A stretch of 64,000 bases of DNA. Origin: Thiomonas sp. X19. GTDB lineage: Bacteria > Pseudomonadota > Gammaproteobacteria > Burkholderiales > Burkholderiaceae_C. Position numbers and translations under genes: made by a program. How positions within the stretch are numbered: the first letter of the stretch is position 1; each line of letters begins with the position of its first letter. This document shows, one piece after another, positions 19,296 to 28,142 of this stretch. The stretch covers positions 3,568,179-3,632,178 of the forward strand of contig NZ_LT605203.1 of NCBI RefSeq assembly GCF_900089495.1, in the 5' to 3' direction. Under the pieces are notes generated by a model. It had not been told where the DNA came from. It did not search any database and saw nothing but the letters and a program-made list of their open reading frames with translations.

Positions 19296-20525
19296 TCAAA
19301 CGAGCAGCTCGGCGAATGGAATGAAGCGCACCGGGTCGCCCACCTTGAAGGTCATGCCAGCCGGATTATCCACCAGGCCATCGCCCCAAACCGTGGAGGT
19401 CAGCACCGCGGAGTTCTGGTTGGGGTAGAGCTCGACCTGGCCGTTGGCGTCAAGACGGGCGCGCAGGAATTCGCGGCGCTTGTCGGCCCGGGGCCAGTTC
19501 GAGGCGCTGGGCAGCGACAAGCCGCGGTGGGCGAGTAGCTTCGCGCCCTGCAGCGCCAGCAGGAACGGGCGCACGAACACCAGGAAGGTGACGAAGCTGG
19601 AAACCGGATTGCCCGGCAGACCGATGAAATGCGCGTTTCCACCAGACGGCCGCCGCACCGCACCGAAGGCCAGGGGCTTGCCGGGCTTCATCGCGATTTG
19701 CCACAACGCCAGCTGCCCCAAGGCCTGCACGGCGGGTTTGACATGGTCTTCCCCGCCGACGGAGACGCCGCCGGATGTCAGGATGAGGTCATGCTCCGCT
19801 GCCGCGAGCCGCAGCGCGTCTTGCGTCGCGTCCAGCCGGTCGGGCACTTGGCCGAGATCCGTCACGGCACAACCCAGGCCCTGGAGCAGGCCGCTCAGCA
19901 GGAAGCGGTTGCTGTTGTAGATGGCGCCCGGCGGCAGCGGCTCGCCGGGCATGATGAGTTCGTCGCCGGTGGACAGCAGGGCCACGCGTGGGCGTGGCGC
20001 CACTTGCAGCGTGGCGACGCCGACTGACGCCGCCTGCCCCAGATCCTGCGGCCGCAGGCGGTGGCCGCGCTCCAGCACCACGCTGCCGGCCTGCACGTCG
20101 CAGCCACGTGGGCGCACCCATTCACCCGGCTTGGGTGCGTGCTGCAGGGTGACGACATCGCCGTCGGCCACGCATTGCTCCTGCATCACCACGGCATCGG
20201 CTCCATCGGGCATGAAGGCGCCCGTGAAAATGCGTGCGGCCTCGCCCGGCTGAAGCGGCTGGCCCACATGGCCGGCGGCAATGCGCTGGCCCATATGCAG
20301 CCGGGTGCCGGGGCTGATGACGTCGGCGCTGCGCACGGCGTAGCCATCCATCTGGGTGTTGGCAGCAGGCGGCACATCGACGGGGCTGCGCACCTCGGCA
20401 GCCAGCACGCGTCCCAGGGCTTGCAGGACGGCCACCGACTCCGCGCGGCCCAACGGACGTGCCGCCTGAAGCAGCGCTTGCAAGGCGGCATCCACCTCCA
20501 TCAGAGCAGTGTCATGAGCTTGCAT
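19296..20525 (-). CDS. moeA: Molybdopterin molybdenumtransferase
   Basis: MoeA inserts molybdate into adenylylated molybdopterin. The 409-residue protein has typical blocks: PPAANTQMDGYAV, IFTGAFMPDGADAVV, LLSTGDELIMPG, IYNSNRFLLSGLL, LILTSGGVSVGGEDHVK and IGLPGNPVSSFVTF. The start ATG at 20523-20525 overlaps the end of mobB by 14 bases, so translation is coupled. The frame is open to 20786 but only as a shadow of mobB. Confidence 0.96.
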   Translation of the reverse strand: MQAHDTALMEVDAALQALLQAARPLGRAESVAVLQALGRVLAAEVRSPVDVPPAANTQMDGYAVRSADVISPGTRLHMGQRIAAGHVGQPLQPGEAARIFTGAFMPDGADAVVMQEQCVADGDVVTLQHAPKPGEWVRPRGCDVQAGSVVLERGHRLRPQDLGQAASVGVATLQVAPRPRVALLSTGDELIMPGEPLPPGAIYNSNRFLLSGLLQGLGCAVTDLGQVPDRLDATQDALRLAAAEHDLILTSGGVSVGGEDHVKPAVQALGQLALWQIAMKPGKPLAFGAVRRPSGGNAHFIGLPGNPVSSFVTFLVFVRPFLLALQGAKLLAHRGLSLPSASNWPRADKRREFLRARLDANGQVELYPNQNSAVLTSTVWGDGLVDNPAGMTFKVGDPVRFIPFAELLV

Positions 20526-21069
20526 CGGAGCGGTGAAAAAGCAGGTGGTTGTCGAGCAGCCATTGGGCCACGGCGGCGGGTTGGTTGATGTCGAGAATGG
20601 TGGCAGTGGTGGGTTGCGGCAAGCTGTGCAGGTCGTCCGTGGCGATGGCGAGGATACGCGCGTCGTCGGGATAGCACACCGGCTTGCCGGCGTTTTGCCG
20701 CCAGACCTCGATTTTAGGAATGGGGGCGTGCTTGAAGCCCTCCACCAGGACCCAATCCACCTTGTGCAGCATGGGCAAGAGCTCATCGACGGTGTGTTCG
20801 ACCGGCTTCGCGGACTCGCGCTGCAGCGCCACCAGATACGCGGACGCGACCAGCACCTCGTGCGCGCCGGCTTTGCGGTGGCGCCAGGAGTCCTTGCCGG
20901 GATGGTCGATGTCGAAGTTGTGATGCGCGTGTTTGATGACCGAAGCGACGAGGCCGGCCCGTCTCAAATGGCCAACGAGCTGCTCGACCAGGGTGGTCTT
21001 GCCGCTGCCGGAATAGCCCGCAAAACCGACCACATGCAGCGGTCTCTCGTCCTGCGGCAGCTCAGACAT
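20512..21069 (-). CDS. mobB: Molybdopterin-guanine dinucleotide biosynthesis adapter MobB
   Basis: The 185-residue P-loop GTPase-like protein has Walker A GYSGSGKTTL at about 19-28, then IKHAHHNFDIDHPGKDSWRHRKAGA and VDWVLVEGFKHAPIPKIEV, the MobB hallmark. It supports attachment of GMP to molybdenum cofactor. The start MSELPQDE at 21069 overlaps the thrC stop by 8 bases. Having thrC feed into molybdenum cofactor genes is a betaproteobacterial arrangement and suggests a single long transcript with hom-thrC. Confidence 0.93.
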   Translation of the reverse strand: MSELPQDERPLHVVGFAGYSGSGKTTLVEQLVGHLRRAGLVASVIKHAHHNFDIDHPGKDSWRHRKAGAHEVLVASAYLVALQRESAKPVEHTVDELLPMLHKVDWVLVEGFKHAPIPKIEVWRQNAGKPVCYPDDARILAIATDDLHSLPQPTTATILDINQPAAVAQWLLDNHLLFHRSDASS

Positions 21070-22468
21070 GCTCGGCGATATAGGCCTTGAGCGCATCGAC
21101 ATCCGGCTTCATGACGACGAATTTCTGTGGTCGCTGCTCCAGGCTCTCGGCTGCTGCCGGACGCTGTGGCTCCTGGCCGATGGCTTCCACCAGCGTCGCC
21201 GAGAACTTGGCCGGCAGCGCGGTTTCCACCACCAGCATGGGAACGCCCGGCTCCAGGTGAGCGTGCGCCACGGCCACGCCATCGGCGGTATGCGGGTCGA
21301 TCATCACGCTGCTGCGCTCCCACACTTCGCGGATGGTCTGCAGCCTGAGGGCGTGGTTGCTGTGGCCGGAAACGATCTCGGCCTGCATGCGGGAGAACGC
21401 CGGGTCATGCGACACATCGAAATGCCCTTGCTCGCCGAGCCGGCGTTCGAACAGGTCGCGCGTACGGGCGGAATCGCGCCCCAGCATGTCGAACATATAA
21501 CGCTCGAAGTTCGAGGCCTTGGAAATGTCCATCGACGGGCTGGAGGTGTGATGGGTTTCGGCCGTGCCGCGCGGCCGGTACACGCCACTGCGAAAGAATT
21601 CGTCCAGCACGTTGTTCTCGTTCGTGGCCAGCACCAGGCGGTGGATGGGCAGGCCCATTTGCCGCGCCACATGGGCGGCGAGGATGTTGCCGAAATTGCC
21701 CGACGGCACGGCGAAAGACAGCGGCTCGCCGACACCACGCACGCTGCGCAGATAGCCCGCGAAGTAATACACCACCTGGGCCACGACCCGCGCCCAGTTG
21801 ATGGAATTGATGGTGCCGATGCGCTTGGTGCGCTTGAAGCTCAGATCGCTCGACACCGCCTTGACCATGTCCTGGCAGGCGTCGAACACATCCTGCACGG
21901 CGATGTTGTGGATGTTGGCGTCCGCCAGGCTGTACATCTGTGCCGTCTGGAACGGGCTCATCTTGCCGAACGGCGAGAGCATGAACACGCGAATGCCGCG
22001 GCGCCCGCGCATGGCGTATTCGGCGGCGCTGCCGGTGTCTCCCGAGGTCGCGCCGAGGATGTTGAGTTCCTGCCCGCTCTTCGCCAAGGCCTGCTCGAAC
22101 AGCCGCCCCAGCAGTTGCATGGCCATGTCCTTGAAGGCCAGCGTCGGCCCTTCGGACACGCCGAGAAGACTGATCCGCGCGTCCAGCGGTTTGATGCGCA
22201 CCACCTCGGCGCTGCCAAAGACCTCGGCGGTGTAGGTGGCCCGCACCAAGGCACGCAGGGCCGCGGCGTCCATCGGTTCGACATAGGGCTGCAGGATCTC
22301 GAAGGCCAGCTCGGGATAGCTCAAGGTCTGCAGGCGGCGCAAATCATCCAGGCTGAAACGCGGATAGTGCTCGGGCAGATACAGCCCGCCATCGGGCGCC
22401 AGGCCCTCGAGCAGGATGTCGTCGAACTGACGCTGCGCGGCCTCGCCGCGGGTGCTCAAGTAAAACAT
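21062..22468 (-). CDS. thrC: Threonine synthase
   Basis: ThrC makes threonine from O-phosphohomoserine with pyridoxal phosphate. The 468-residue long form starts MFYLSTRGEAAQ. The PLP lysine is in PTLAFKDMAMQLLG, and the phosphate-binding ILGATSGDTGSAAEYA and SGNFGNILAAH follow. The ATG at 22466-22468 shares a base with the hom stop codon, so the two are translationally coupled. mobB follows with an overlap. Confidence 0.97.
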   Translation of the reverse strand: MFYLSTRGEAAQRQFDDILLEGLAPDGGLYLPEHYPRFSLDDLRRLQTLSYPELAFEILQPYVEPMDAAALRALVRATYTAEVFGSAEVVRIKPLDARISLLGVSEGPTLAFKDMAMQLLGRLFEQALAKSGQELNILGATSGDTGSAAEYAMRGRRGIRVFMLSPFGKMSPFQTAQMYSLADANIHNIAVQDVFDACQDMVKAVSSDLSFKRTKRIGTINSINWARVVAQVVYYFAGYLRSVRGVGEPLSFAVPSGNFGNILAAHVARQMGLPIHRLVLATNENNVLDEFFRSGVYRPRGTAETHHTSSPSMDISKASNFERYMFDMLGRDSARTRDLFERRLGEQGHFDVSHDPAFSRMQAEIVSGHSNHALRLQTIREVWERSSVMIDPHTADGVAVAHAHLEPGVPMLVVETALPAKFSATLVEAIGQEPQRPAAAESLEQRPQKFVVMKPDVDALKAYIAEHV

Positions 22469-23778
22469 CAGCGCAACTCCTCTTTGCGCAGGCGCACGAT
22501 GGGCGCAAGCACGGTGTCGAGTTGCTGGATGCGCGCCAGGGCCTGGTTCATCTGGCGCTCCAGGGTCTCGTGGGTCAGCAAAATGACGTCGGTGTGCTGG
22601 TCGTTCTCGCCCGATGGGCGTTGCAGCAGCGCGTCGATGGACATGCCGCATTCGGCCAGGATGTGGGTGATCTCAGCCAGCACGCCGGCTTCGTCGCGCA
22701 CGCGAATGCGCAGGTAGTACGCGGTGGTCACGCGCTCCATCGGCAGAATCGGCGTATTTGCCAACGCCCCCGGTTGGAAAGCCAGGTGCGGTACGCGGTG
22801 TTCGGGGTCGGCGGTATGAAGGCGCGTGACGTCCACCAGGTCGGCGATGATGGCTGAAGCGGTGGGTTCGGACCCGGCGCCCTTGCCGTAGTAGAGCGTT
22901 GCGCCGACGGCGTCGCCCTGCACCACAACGGCATTCATGGCACCTTCCACATTGGCCACGAGCCGGATTGCCGGAATGAGTGTGGGATGCACGCGCAACT
23001 CGATGCCCTCGGGCGCACGCCGCGTGATGCCCAGCAGTTTGATGCGATAACCCAGCTGCTCGGCATAGCGGATGTCGGCCGCGTCGAGATGCGTGATGCC
23101 CTCCACATGCGCCTTGTCGAACTGCACCGGAACACCGAAGGCGATGGCGCAGAGGATGGTGATCTTGTGCGCGGCGTCGATGCCCTCGATGTCGAAGGTC
23201 GGGTCGGCCTCGGCGTAGCCCAGGCGTTGCGCTTCCCGCAGCACGACATCGAAGCTCAAGCCCTTGTCGCGCATTTCCGAGAGGATGAAGTTGGTGGTGC
23301 CGTTGATGATGCCGGCCACCCACGCGATGCGATTGGCCGCCAGCCCCTCGCGCAGCGCCTTGATGATGGGAATGCCGCCTGCCACCGCCGCCTCGAATGC
23401 CACCATCACGCCCTTGGCATGCGCTGCGGCAAAAATCTCATTGCCATGCAGCGCGATCAGCGCCTTGTTCGCGGTCACCACATGCTTGCCAGCGGCAATC
23501 GCGGCGAGCACCAATTCGCGCGCCGGTGAAATGCCGCCGAGCAGTTCCACCACGATGTCGATATCGGCTCGGGTGGCAAGCTCCATGAAGTCCTGCGTGA
23601 TGGGCAACGTGGTGCCGATGGACAGGCGCGCCTTCTCCGGATTGCGCGCGGCGACCGCCGCCACCGCAATGCCGCGGCCAGCGCGGCGGCGCAATTCTTC
23701 CTGGTTGCGCTCGAGCACCTTGACGACCCCTGAGGCCACCGTACCCGCACCCAGCAGGGCGATTTGAATTGGATTCAT
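22468..23778 (-). CDS. hom: Homoserine dehydrogenase
   Basis: The enzyme reduces aspartate semialdehyde to homoserine, the branch to threonine and methionine. The 436-residue protein is the monofunctional type. The NAD(P) motif LLGAGTVASGV is at 8-18, catalytic VTANKALIALHG is near 100, and the substrate block is TNFILSEMRDKG...EADPTFDIEG. A C-terminal ACT domain at about 355-430 (YYLRIRVRDEAGVLAEI) indicates threonine feedback control. The start at ATG 23776-23778 is preceded by 49 bases after alaA. Confidence 0.97.
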   Translation of the reverse strand: MNPIQIALLGAGTVASGVVKVLERNQEELRRRAGRGIAVAAVAARNPEKARLSIGTTLPITQDFMELATRADIDIVVELLGGISPARELVLAAIAAGKHVVTANKALIALHGNEIFAAAHAKGVMVAFEAAVAGGIPIIKALREGLAANRIAWVAGIINGTTNFILSEMRDKGLSFDVVLREAQRLGYAEADPTFDIEGIDAAHKITILCAIAFGVPVQFDKAHVEGITHLDAADIRYAEQLGYRIKLLGITRRAPEGIELRVHPTLIPAIRLVANVEGAMNAVVVQGDAVGATLYYGKGAGSEPTASAIIADLVDVTRLHTADPEHRVPHLAFQPGALANTPILPMERVTTAYYLRIRVRDEAGVLAEITHILAECGMSIDALLQRPSGENDQHTDVILLTHETLERQMNQALARIQQLDTVLAPIVRLRKEELR

Positions 23779-23827
23779 CGTGTTGAACGAAGTGGGGAAA
23801 GACCCGGCGCCAAAACGCTGGGCAGCA

Positions 23828-25060
23828 TCAAGCTGCAATGCGCTTGCTTTTACGCTGATGTTCGAGAAACCGCGCGATGCGGCCGATGGCCTCGGTCAGG
23901 TCATCGGCATTGGGCAGGAACACCAGACGGAAATGGTCTGGGCGTGGCCAGTTGAAACCCGTCCCCTGCACAATCAGCACCTTTTCCTCGGCCAGCAAAT
24001 CGTAGGCAAATTGCTGATCGTTGACGATGGGGTAGATCTTCGGGTCCAGCCTGGGGAACATGTACAACGCAGCTTTGGGCTTGACCACGCTCACGCCGGG
24101 AATCTGCGTCAACAGCTCATAGGCAAGATCGCGCTGCTTGGTCAGGCGGCCATTCGGCGCCACCAGATCCTTGATGCTCTGGTAGCCGCCCAGCGCGGTC
24201 TGGATGGCGAGCTGTCCCGGCGTGTTGGCGCACAGGCGCATGGACGCCAGCATCGCCAGGCCCTCGATGTAATCGCGCGCATGGCGCTTGTTGCCCGACA
24301 CCACCATCCAACCCGAACGGTAGCCGCAGGCGCGGTAGTTTTTCGACAGCCCGTTGAAGGTGACGAACAGCACATCGTCGGCCAGCGAAGAAAGACTCAG
24401 ATGCGCATTGCCGTCGTACAAGGTTTTGTCATAAATCTCATCGGCAAACACCACCAGTTCGTGCTCGCGCGCCACCTGCACCAGTTCCAGCAGCAACTCC
24501 TTGGGGTAGAGCGCGCCGGTTGGGTTGTTCGGGTTGATGACGACCAGGGCCTTTGTATTCGGCGTGATTTTCTTGCGAATGTCGGCGATGTCCGGATACC
24601 AGTCGGACTGCTCGTCGCAGATGTAATGCACCGGCTTGCCGCCCGACAGCGAAACCGCGGCGGTGTAGAGCGGGTAGTCGGGCGCGGGAATCAGGACCTC
24701 ATCGCCATTGTTGAGCAAGGCGTTCATGCTCATATTGATGAGCTCGGACGCGCCATTGCCGATGAACACATCGTCGATGCTCACCCCAGCCACACCTTGC
24801 TCCTGGGTGTAGTGGACGATGGCCTTGCGTGGCGCGAACAAGCCCTTCGAATCGGTATAGCCGGCGGCCTGCGGCAGGTTGTGAATCATGTCCTGCACGA
24901 TTTCATCCGGCGGATCAAACCCGAACACAGCCAGATTGCCAATGTTCAGCTTGATGATCCGCTGGCCGTCCTCTTCCATCTGTCGCGCTTTGTCCAGCAC
25001 CGGACCCCGGATGTCGTAGCAGACATCCGCCAACTTGTTCGACTTCCGAAATTCCCGCAC
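23828..25060 (-). CDS. alaA: Alanine-synthesising aminotransferase (AlaA type)
   Basis: The 410-residue fold-type I PLP enzyme transfers the amino group from glutamate to pyruvate. It is near identical in layout to E. coli AlaA: NKLADVCYDIRGPVLDKA at the N-terminus, LNIGNLAVFGFD, INPNNPTGALYP, the PLP lysine in TFNGLSKNYRACGYRSGW, and the C-terminal Arg in FRLVFLP. The start codon is GTG at 25058-25060. It lies directly upstream of hom and is probably transcribed with it, since 49 bases separate them. Confidence 0.93.
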   Translation of the reverse strand: MREFRKSNKLADVCYDIRGPVLDKARQMEEDGQRIIKLNIGNLAVFGFDPPDEIVQDMIHNLPQAAGYTDSKGLFAPRKAIVHYTQEQGVAGVSIDDVFIGNGASELINMSMNALLNNGDEVLIPAPDYPLYTAAVSLSGGKPVHYICDEQSDWYPDIADIRKKITPNTKALVVINPNNPTGALYPKELLLELVQVAREHELVVFADEIYDKTLYDGNAHLSLSSLADDVLFVTFNGLSKNYRACGYRSGWMVVSGNKRHARDYIEGLAMLASMRLCANTPGQLAIQTALGGYQSIKDLVAPNGRLTKQRDLAYELLTQIPGVSVVKPKAALYMFPRLDPKIYPIVNDQQFAYDLLAEEKVLIVQGTGFNWPRPDHFRLVFLPNADDLTEAIGRIARFLEHQRKSKRIAA

Positions 25061-25120
25061 ATAACCTCCATGGACCCGATTTGTCCTCGATTCAGCCCTG
25101 GACTTGGGCCGCCCACAGGC

Positions 25121-25148
25121 CCGACAGCATTGGACCGAACCCTATAAT
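25121..25148 (+). promoter_or_regulatory. Sigma-70-type promoter of the Mth938-like gene
   Basis: A perfect -10 TATAAT (25143-25148) has a weak -35 CCGACA (25121-25126) 16 bases upstream. It is 46 bases before the ATG at 25194, the expected place for a promoter of that gene. Confidence 0.55.
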
Positions 25149-25193
25149 CTAACGTGTTTGCAAGCGCCATCCCCAAGGCGGAACCCCTATTTC

Positions 25194-25607
25194 ATGAAGC
25201 TGCAACCGGATTCGAACCAGGCCCAGTTCACCATTTCCGCACAAGGCCCCGGCTTCGTGGAGGTCAACGGCGTGCGCTATGCGCATGGCATCTGCCTTGG
25301 CTCCGACATGCCGCCCGAGGTCTGGGGTCAAGACGGCTTCACTGCCCTTGCCGAAAGCCATTTCGCTCGCCTGGTTGAAAGCGAGCCGGAAATCATCATT
25401 GTCGGCACCGGAAGCCGTCAACAGTTCCCGAAACCTGCACTGTTGCGCGTGTTGATGGAGCATGGCATCGGTTTCGAGGTCATGAACACGGCTGCAGCCT
25501 GCCGGACCTACAACATCCTCGCCGCTGAGGGCCGCAGGGTCGTGGCCGGACTGATGGTTGGTCCTCTGCTGGATACGCCTATTGCTGCACGCGGCGATGA
25601 TTTGTAA
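25194..25607 (+). CDS. Mth938-like domain protein (DUF498/DUF598)
   Basis: The 137-residue single-domain protein begins MKLQPDSNQAQF and carries GYAHGICLGSDMPPEVW-like, IIIVGTGSRQQFPK and GIGFEVMNTAAACRTYNILAAEGRRVVAGLM, the characteristic run of this family (AFUAF3/NDUFAF3-related fold). The bacterial function is unknown. Its closeness to bcp (135 bases downstream, same strand) may be an operon. The start follows from a clear promoter and the lack of homology upstream. Confidence 0.85.
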   Translation: MKLQPDSNQAQFTISAQGPGFVEVNGVRYAHGICLGSDMPPEVWGQDGFTALAESHFARLVESEPEIIIVGTGSRQQFPKPALLRVLMEHGIGFEVMNTAAACRTYNILAAEGRRVVAGLMVGPLLDTPIAARGDDL

Positions 25608-25678
25608 CTCCACTTGCTAAAATGCGCATTGTTGTTTGACGGGTGACTTCGGCAGGCGTGGGCGTTCAGCCCGCAATG

Positions 25679-25713
25679 CGGTAACGGTGGGGTTCATTCA
25701 TCAGCCGTTACCG
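25679..25713 (+). repeat. 9-bp perfect inverted repeat upstream of bcp
   Basis: CGGTAACGG (25679-25687) and its exact complement (25705-25713) are separated by 17 bases and end 30 bases before the bcp start. They could be an operator or a leader hairpin. There is no T-run, so a terminator is unlikely. Confidence 0.45.
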
Positions 25714-25742
25714 ACCTGTACGGCCCGCTATCAGGAGACTTC

Positions 25743-26207
25743 ATGGCTTTGGTGCTTAACAAGCTTGTTCCGGATTTCGAGGCTACGGCCACCAGCGAAA
25801 TCAAATTCAGCCCAAAAAACTATCAGGGCAAAAAACTCATCCTGTATTTCTACCCCAAGGACATGACGCCGGGATGCACCACCGAGGCCATGCAGTTTCG
25901 TGACCTCTATGCGGAGTTCGAAGCGGCAGGCGCCGTCATCTTCGGTGTCTCGCGCGACAACCTGGTCTCGCACGACAAATTCCGCACTCACCTCGAATTG
26001 CCCTTCGACCTGATTGCCGACACCGAAGAAAAGCTTTGCCACATGTTCGGCGTGGTGAAGAACAAGATCATGTACGGCAAGAAGGTCAAGGGTATTGAGC
26101 GCAGCACTTTCTTGTTCGACGCCGAGGGTGTTCTCCGTGAGGAATGGCGCGGCGTCAAGGTGGCCGGTCACGTTGAAGAAGTGCTCGAAGCCGTACGCCA
26201 ACTTTGA
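25743..26207 (+). CDS. bcp: Thiol peroxidase of the Bcp (peroxiredoxin Q) family
   Basis: The 154-residue thioredoxin-fold peroxidase removes hydroperoxides. The peroxidatic Cys45 is in DMTPGCTTEAMQF. The resolving Cys found five residues later in E. coli Bcp is Met50 here; the only other Cys is Cys99 (EKLCHMFGV). That fits a 1-Cys or atypical mechanism. The start ATG 25743 has CAGGAGA about 5 bases upstream. A strong hairpin follows the stop. Confidence 0.94.
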   Translation: MALVLNKLVPDFEATATSEIKFSPKNYQGKKLILYFYPKDMTPGCTTEAMQFRDLYAEFEAAGAVIFGVSRDNLVSHDKFRTHLELPFDLIADTEEKLCHMFGVVKNKIMYGKKVKGIERSTFLFDAEGVLREEWRGVKVAGHVEEVLEAVRQL

Positions 26208-26296
26208 ATCCAGCAGGACACAGGCCTCTGTCCGCCGCGCAAGCTTTGCCATGCGCAAAATGGCTGGTATGTCGCCAGTTGGTCCGTGTCGCAAAC

Positions 26297-26337
26297 CACA
26301 CAACCGCTTTTCGGTCATAGCTGAAAGCGGTTGTGTG
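26297..26337 (+). terminator. 14-bp hairpin after bcp
   Basis: CACACAACCGCTTT (26297-26310) pairs exactly with 26324-26337 across a 13-base loop, 89 bases after the bcp stop and before the PIN-PhoH gene. The flanking sequence CTTTGCGGCC has only a short T stretch, so termination efficiency is uncertain. Confidence 0.55.
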
Positions 26338-26403
26338 CTTTGCGGCCCCCGTTTTCGCTAACGTCTAGCCCTCGCCTGCGCCCCTTCCCACCAGTTCATC
26401 GCC

Positions 26404-28086
26404 ATGCCCCTGCCCCAGCCCCCCACGAAACTCGGTTCCCTCGTCAAAGCCTCGTCGGTGCCCGATGACCAGGCGGTGGCTGCGCGCCCCAACCAGACGC
26501 GCAACGCTGTTCCAGCCAAGCCAGCACAAACCCGTACGGCCGAGCGCATTCGGCCCAATGCCGAGGTTTCGTCCCATCCAGCACCTTCATTTGCGCTGGC
26601 CACCAGCACATTGGAGGCATCCGCGGACGCCCGGCCCAGCAAGCCCAACGCACCGCGCAAAGCTGCCAAGCGAGTTGCCGAAAAGACAGCAGAAGTGGCG
26701 AAGTTATTCGTGCTGGACACCAATGTCCTGATGCACGATCCGACCTCTTTGTTCCGCTTCGAAGAGCACGATGTGTACCTACCCATGATCACGCTCGAAG
26801 AGCTGGATGGGCACAAGAAAGGCATGTCCGAGGTGGCCCGCAACGCACGCCAGGCCAGCCGGGAGTTGGACGCGCTGGTGGCCGGTGTCGAGGGCGGCAT
26901 CGAGTCGGGCATCAGGCTGGATCACACCGGTCACCGCGAAGCGCGCGGCCGGCTGTTTTTCCAGACCCGCGCGCACGAAGCACGCTTGCCCGAGGCCCTG
27001 CCGCAAGGCAAGGCCGACAACCAGATTCTGGCCGTCCTGCAGGCGTTGACACAGGCGCATACCGAGCGACCCGTGGTGCTGGTGTCCAAGGACATCAATA
27101 TGCGTGTGAAGGCACGTGCCCTGGGCCTGCACGCGGAAGACTATGCCAACGACAAAACGTTGGACGACGCGGACTTGCTCTACACAGGCGTCTTGCCGCT
27201 ACCGGCCGATTTCTGGGAGCAGCAGGCACAGTCGGTGGAGAGCTGGCAGCAAGGCGGTCAACCCTTCTACCGTCTGCAGGGACCACTGGTTTCAGCCATG
27301 CTGGTGAACCAGGCGGTGTACTGGGAGTCGCCCAGCGCCACGCCCTTGTATGCAAGGGTGAAGGAAATTCGTGCATCCACCGCGGTGCTGCAGGTCATCC
27401 GCGACTTCAGCCATCAGAAGAACGGTGTCTGGGGCGTCACGGCGCGCAACCGTGAACAGAATTTCGCGCTGAATCTGCTGCTCGACCCGGAAGTGGATTT
27501 CGTCACCCTCACGGGCCACGCCGGCACCGGCAAGACCTTGCTCGCGCTGGCGGCAGGCCTCTATCAGGTGCTGGAGGAGCGACGCTACAACGAAATCATC
27601 ATCACCCGGGTCACGGTTCCGGTCGGCGAAGACATCGGTTACCTGCCGGGCACCGAAGAAGAAAAAATGTCCCCCTGGATGGGCGCGCTTGACGACAACC
27701 TCGAAGTGCTGAACCAGTCTGGCGGAGCATCCCAGGGGGGTGAATGGGGGCGTGCCGCGACGCAAGAACTCATCCGCTCGAAGATCAAGATCAAGAGCAT
27801 GAACTTCATGCGCGGTCGCACCTTTCTGAACAAATTCGTCATCATCGACGAAGCCCAGAACTTGACGCCCAAGCAAATGAAAACGCTGATCACGCGCGCC
27901 GGCCCCGGCACCAAGATCATCTGCATGGGCAATATCGCACAGATCGATACACCCTACCTCACCGAGGGCAGCTCAGGTCTGACCTATGTGGTCGACCGTT
28001 TCAAGGGCTGGAAGCACAGCGGGCACATCACCCTGGCGCGCGGCGAACGCAGCCGTCTGGCCGATCACGCCACGGAAATTTTGTAA
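26404..28086 (+). CDS. PIN-PhoH fusion ATPase (PhoH2 type)
   Basis: The 560-residue protein combines a PIN RNase domain with a PhoH helicase-like domain. The first 95 residues are a low-complexity Pro/Ala-rich region. The PIN domain (about 98-255) shows acidic residues in FVLDTNVLMHDP, ITLEELDGHK, and VVLVSKDINMRVKA. The PhoH domain has Walker A LTGHAGTGKTLLALAAG (about 375), and VIIDEAQNLTPKQMKTLITRAG. Known members couple RNA unwinding and cleavage. It sits convergent with dnaB, separated by a hairpin. It is not part of an obvious toxin-antitoxin pair. Confidence 0.92.
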   Translation: MPLPQPPTKLGSLVKASSVPDDQAVAARPNQTRNAVPAKPAQTRTAERIRPNAEVSSHPAPSFALATSTLEASADARPSKPNAPRKAAKRVAEKTAEVAKLFVLDTNVLMHDPTSLFRFEEHDVYLPMITLEELDGHKKGMSEVARNARQASRELDALVAGVEGGIESGIRLDHTGHREARGRLFFQTRAHEARLPEALPQGKADNQILAVLQALTQAHTERPVVLVSKDINMRVKARALGLHAEDYANDKTLDDADLLYTGVLPLPADFWEQQAQSVESWQQGGQPFYRLQGPLVSAMLVNQAVYWESPSATPLYARVKEIRASTAVLQVIRDFSHQKNGVWGVTARNREQNFALNLLLDPEVDFVTLTGHAGTGKTLLALAAGLYQVLEERRYNEIIITRVTVPVGEDIGYLPGTEEEKMSPWMGALDDNLEVLNQSGGASQGGEWGRAATQELIRSKIKIKSMNFMRGRTFLNKFVIIDEAQNLTPKQMKTLITRAGPGTKIICMGNIAQIDTPYLTEGSSGLTYVVDRFKGWKHSGHITLARGERSRLADHATEIL

Positions 28087-28104
28087 GCCCGGCGCATGGC
28101 ATTC

Positions 28105-28138
28105 AAGGGGTGGCAGACCATCCGGTTTGTCGCCCCTT
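28105..28138. terminator. Bidirectional hairpin between PIN-PhoH gene and dnaB
   Basis: A 15-bp stem including three G-U pairs (28105-28119 with 28124-28138, loop ATCC) lies between two convergent stop codons (28086, 28143). Its position fits a shared terminator. Confidence 0.6.
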
Positions 28139-28142
28139 CTTC

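Noticed and set aside
21068..22717. 549-codon open frame on the plus strand
   Set aside because: Antisense to thrC and hom, both with complete family motifs.
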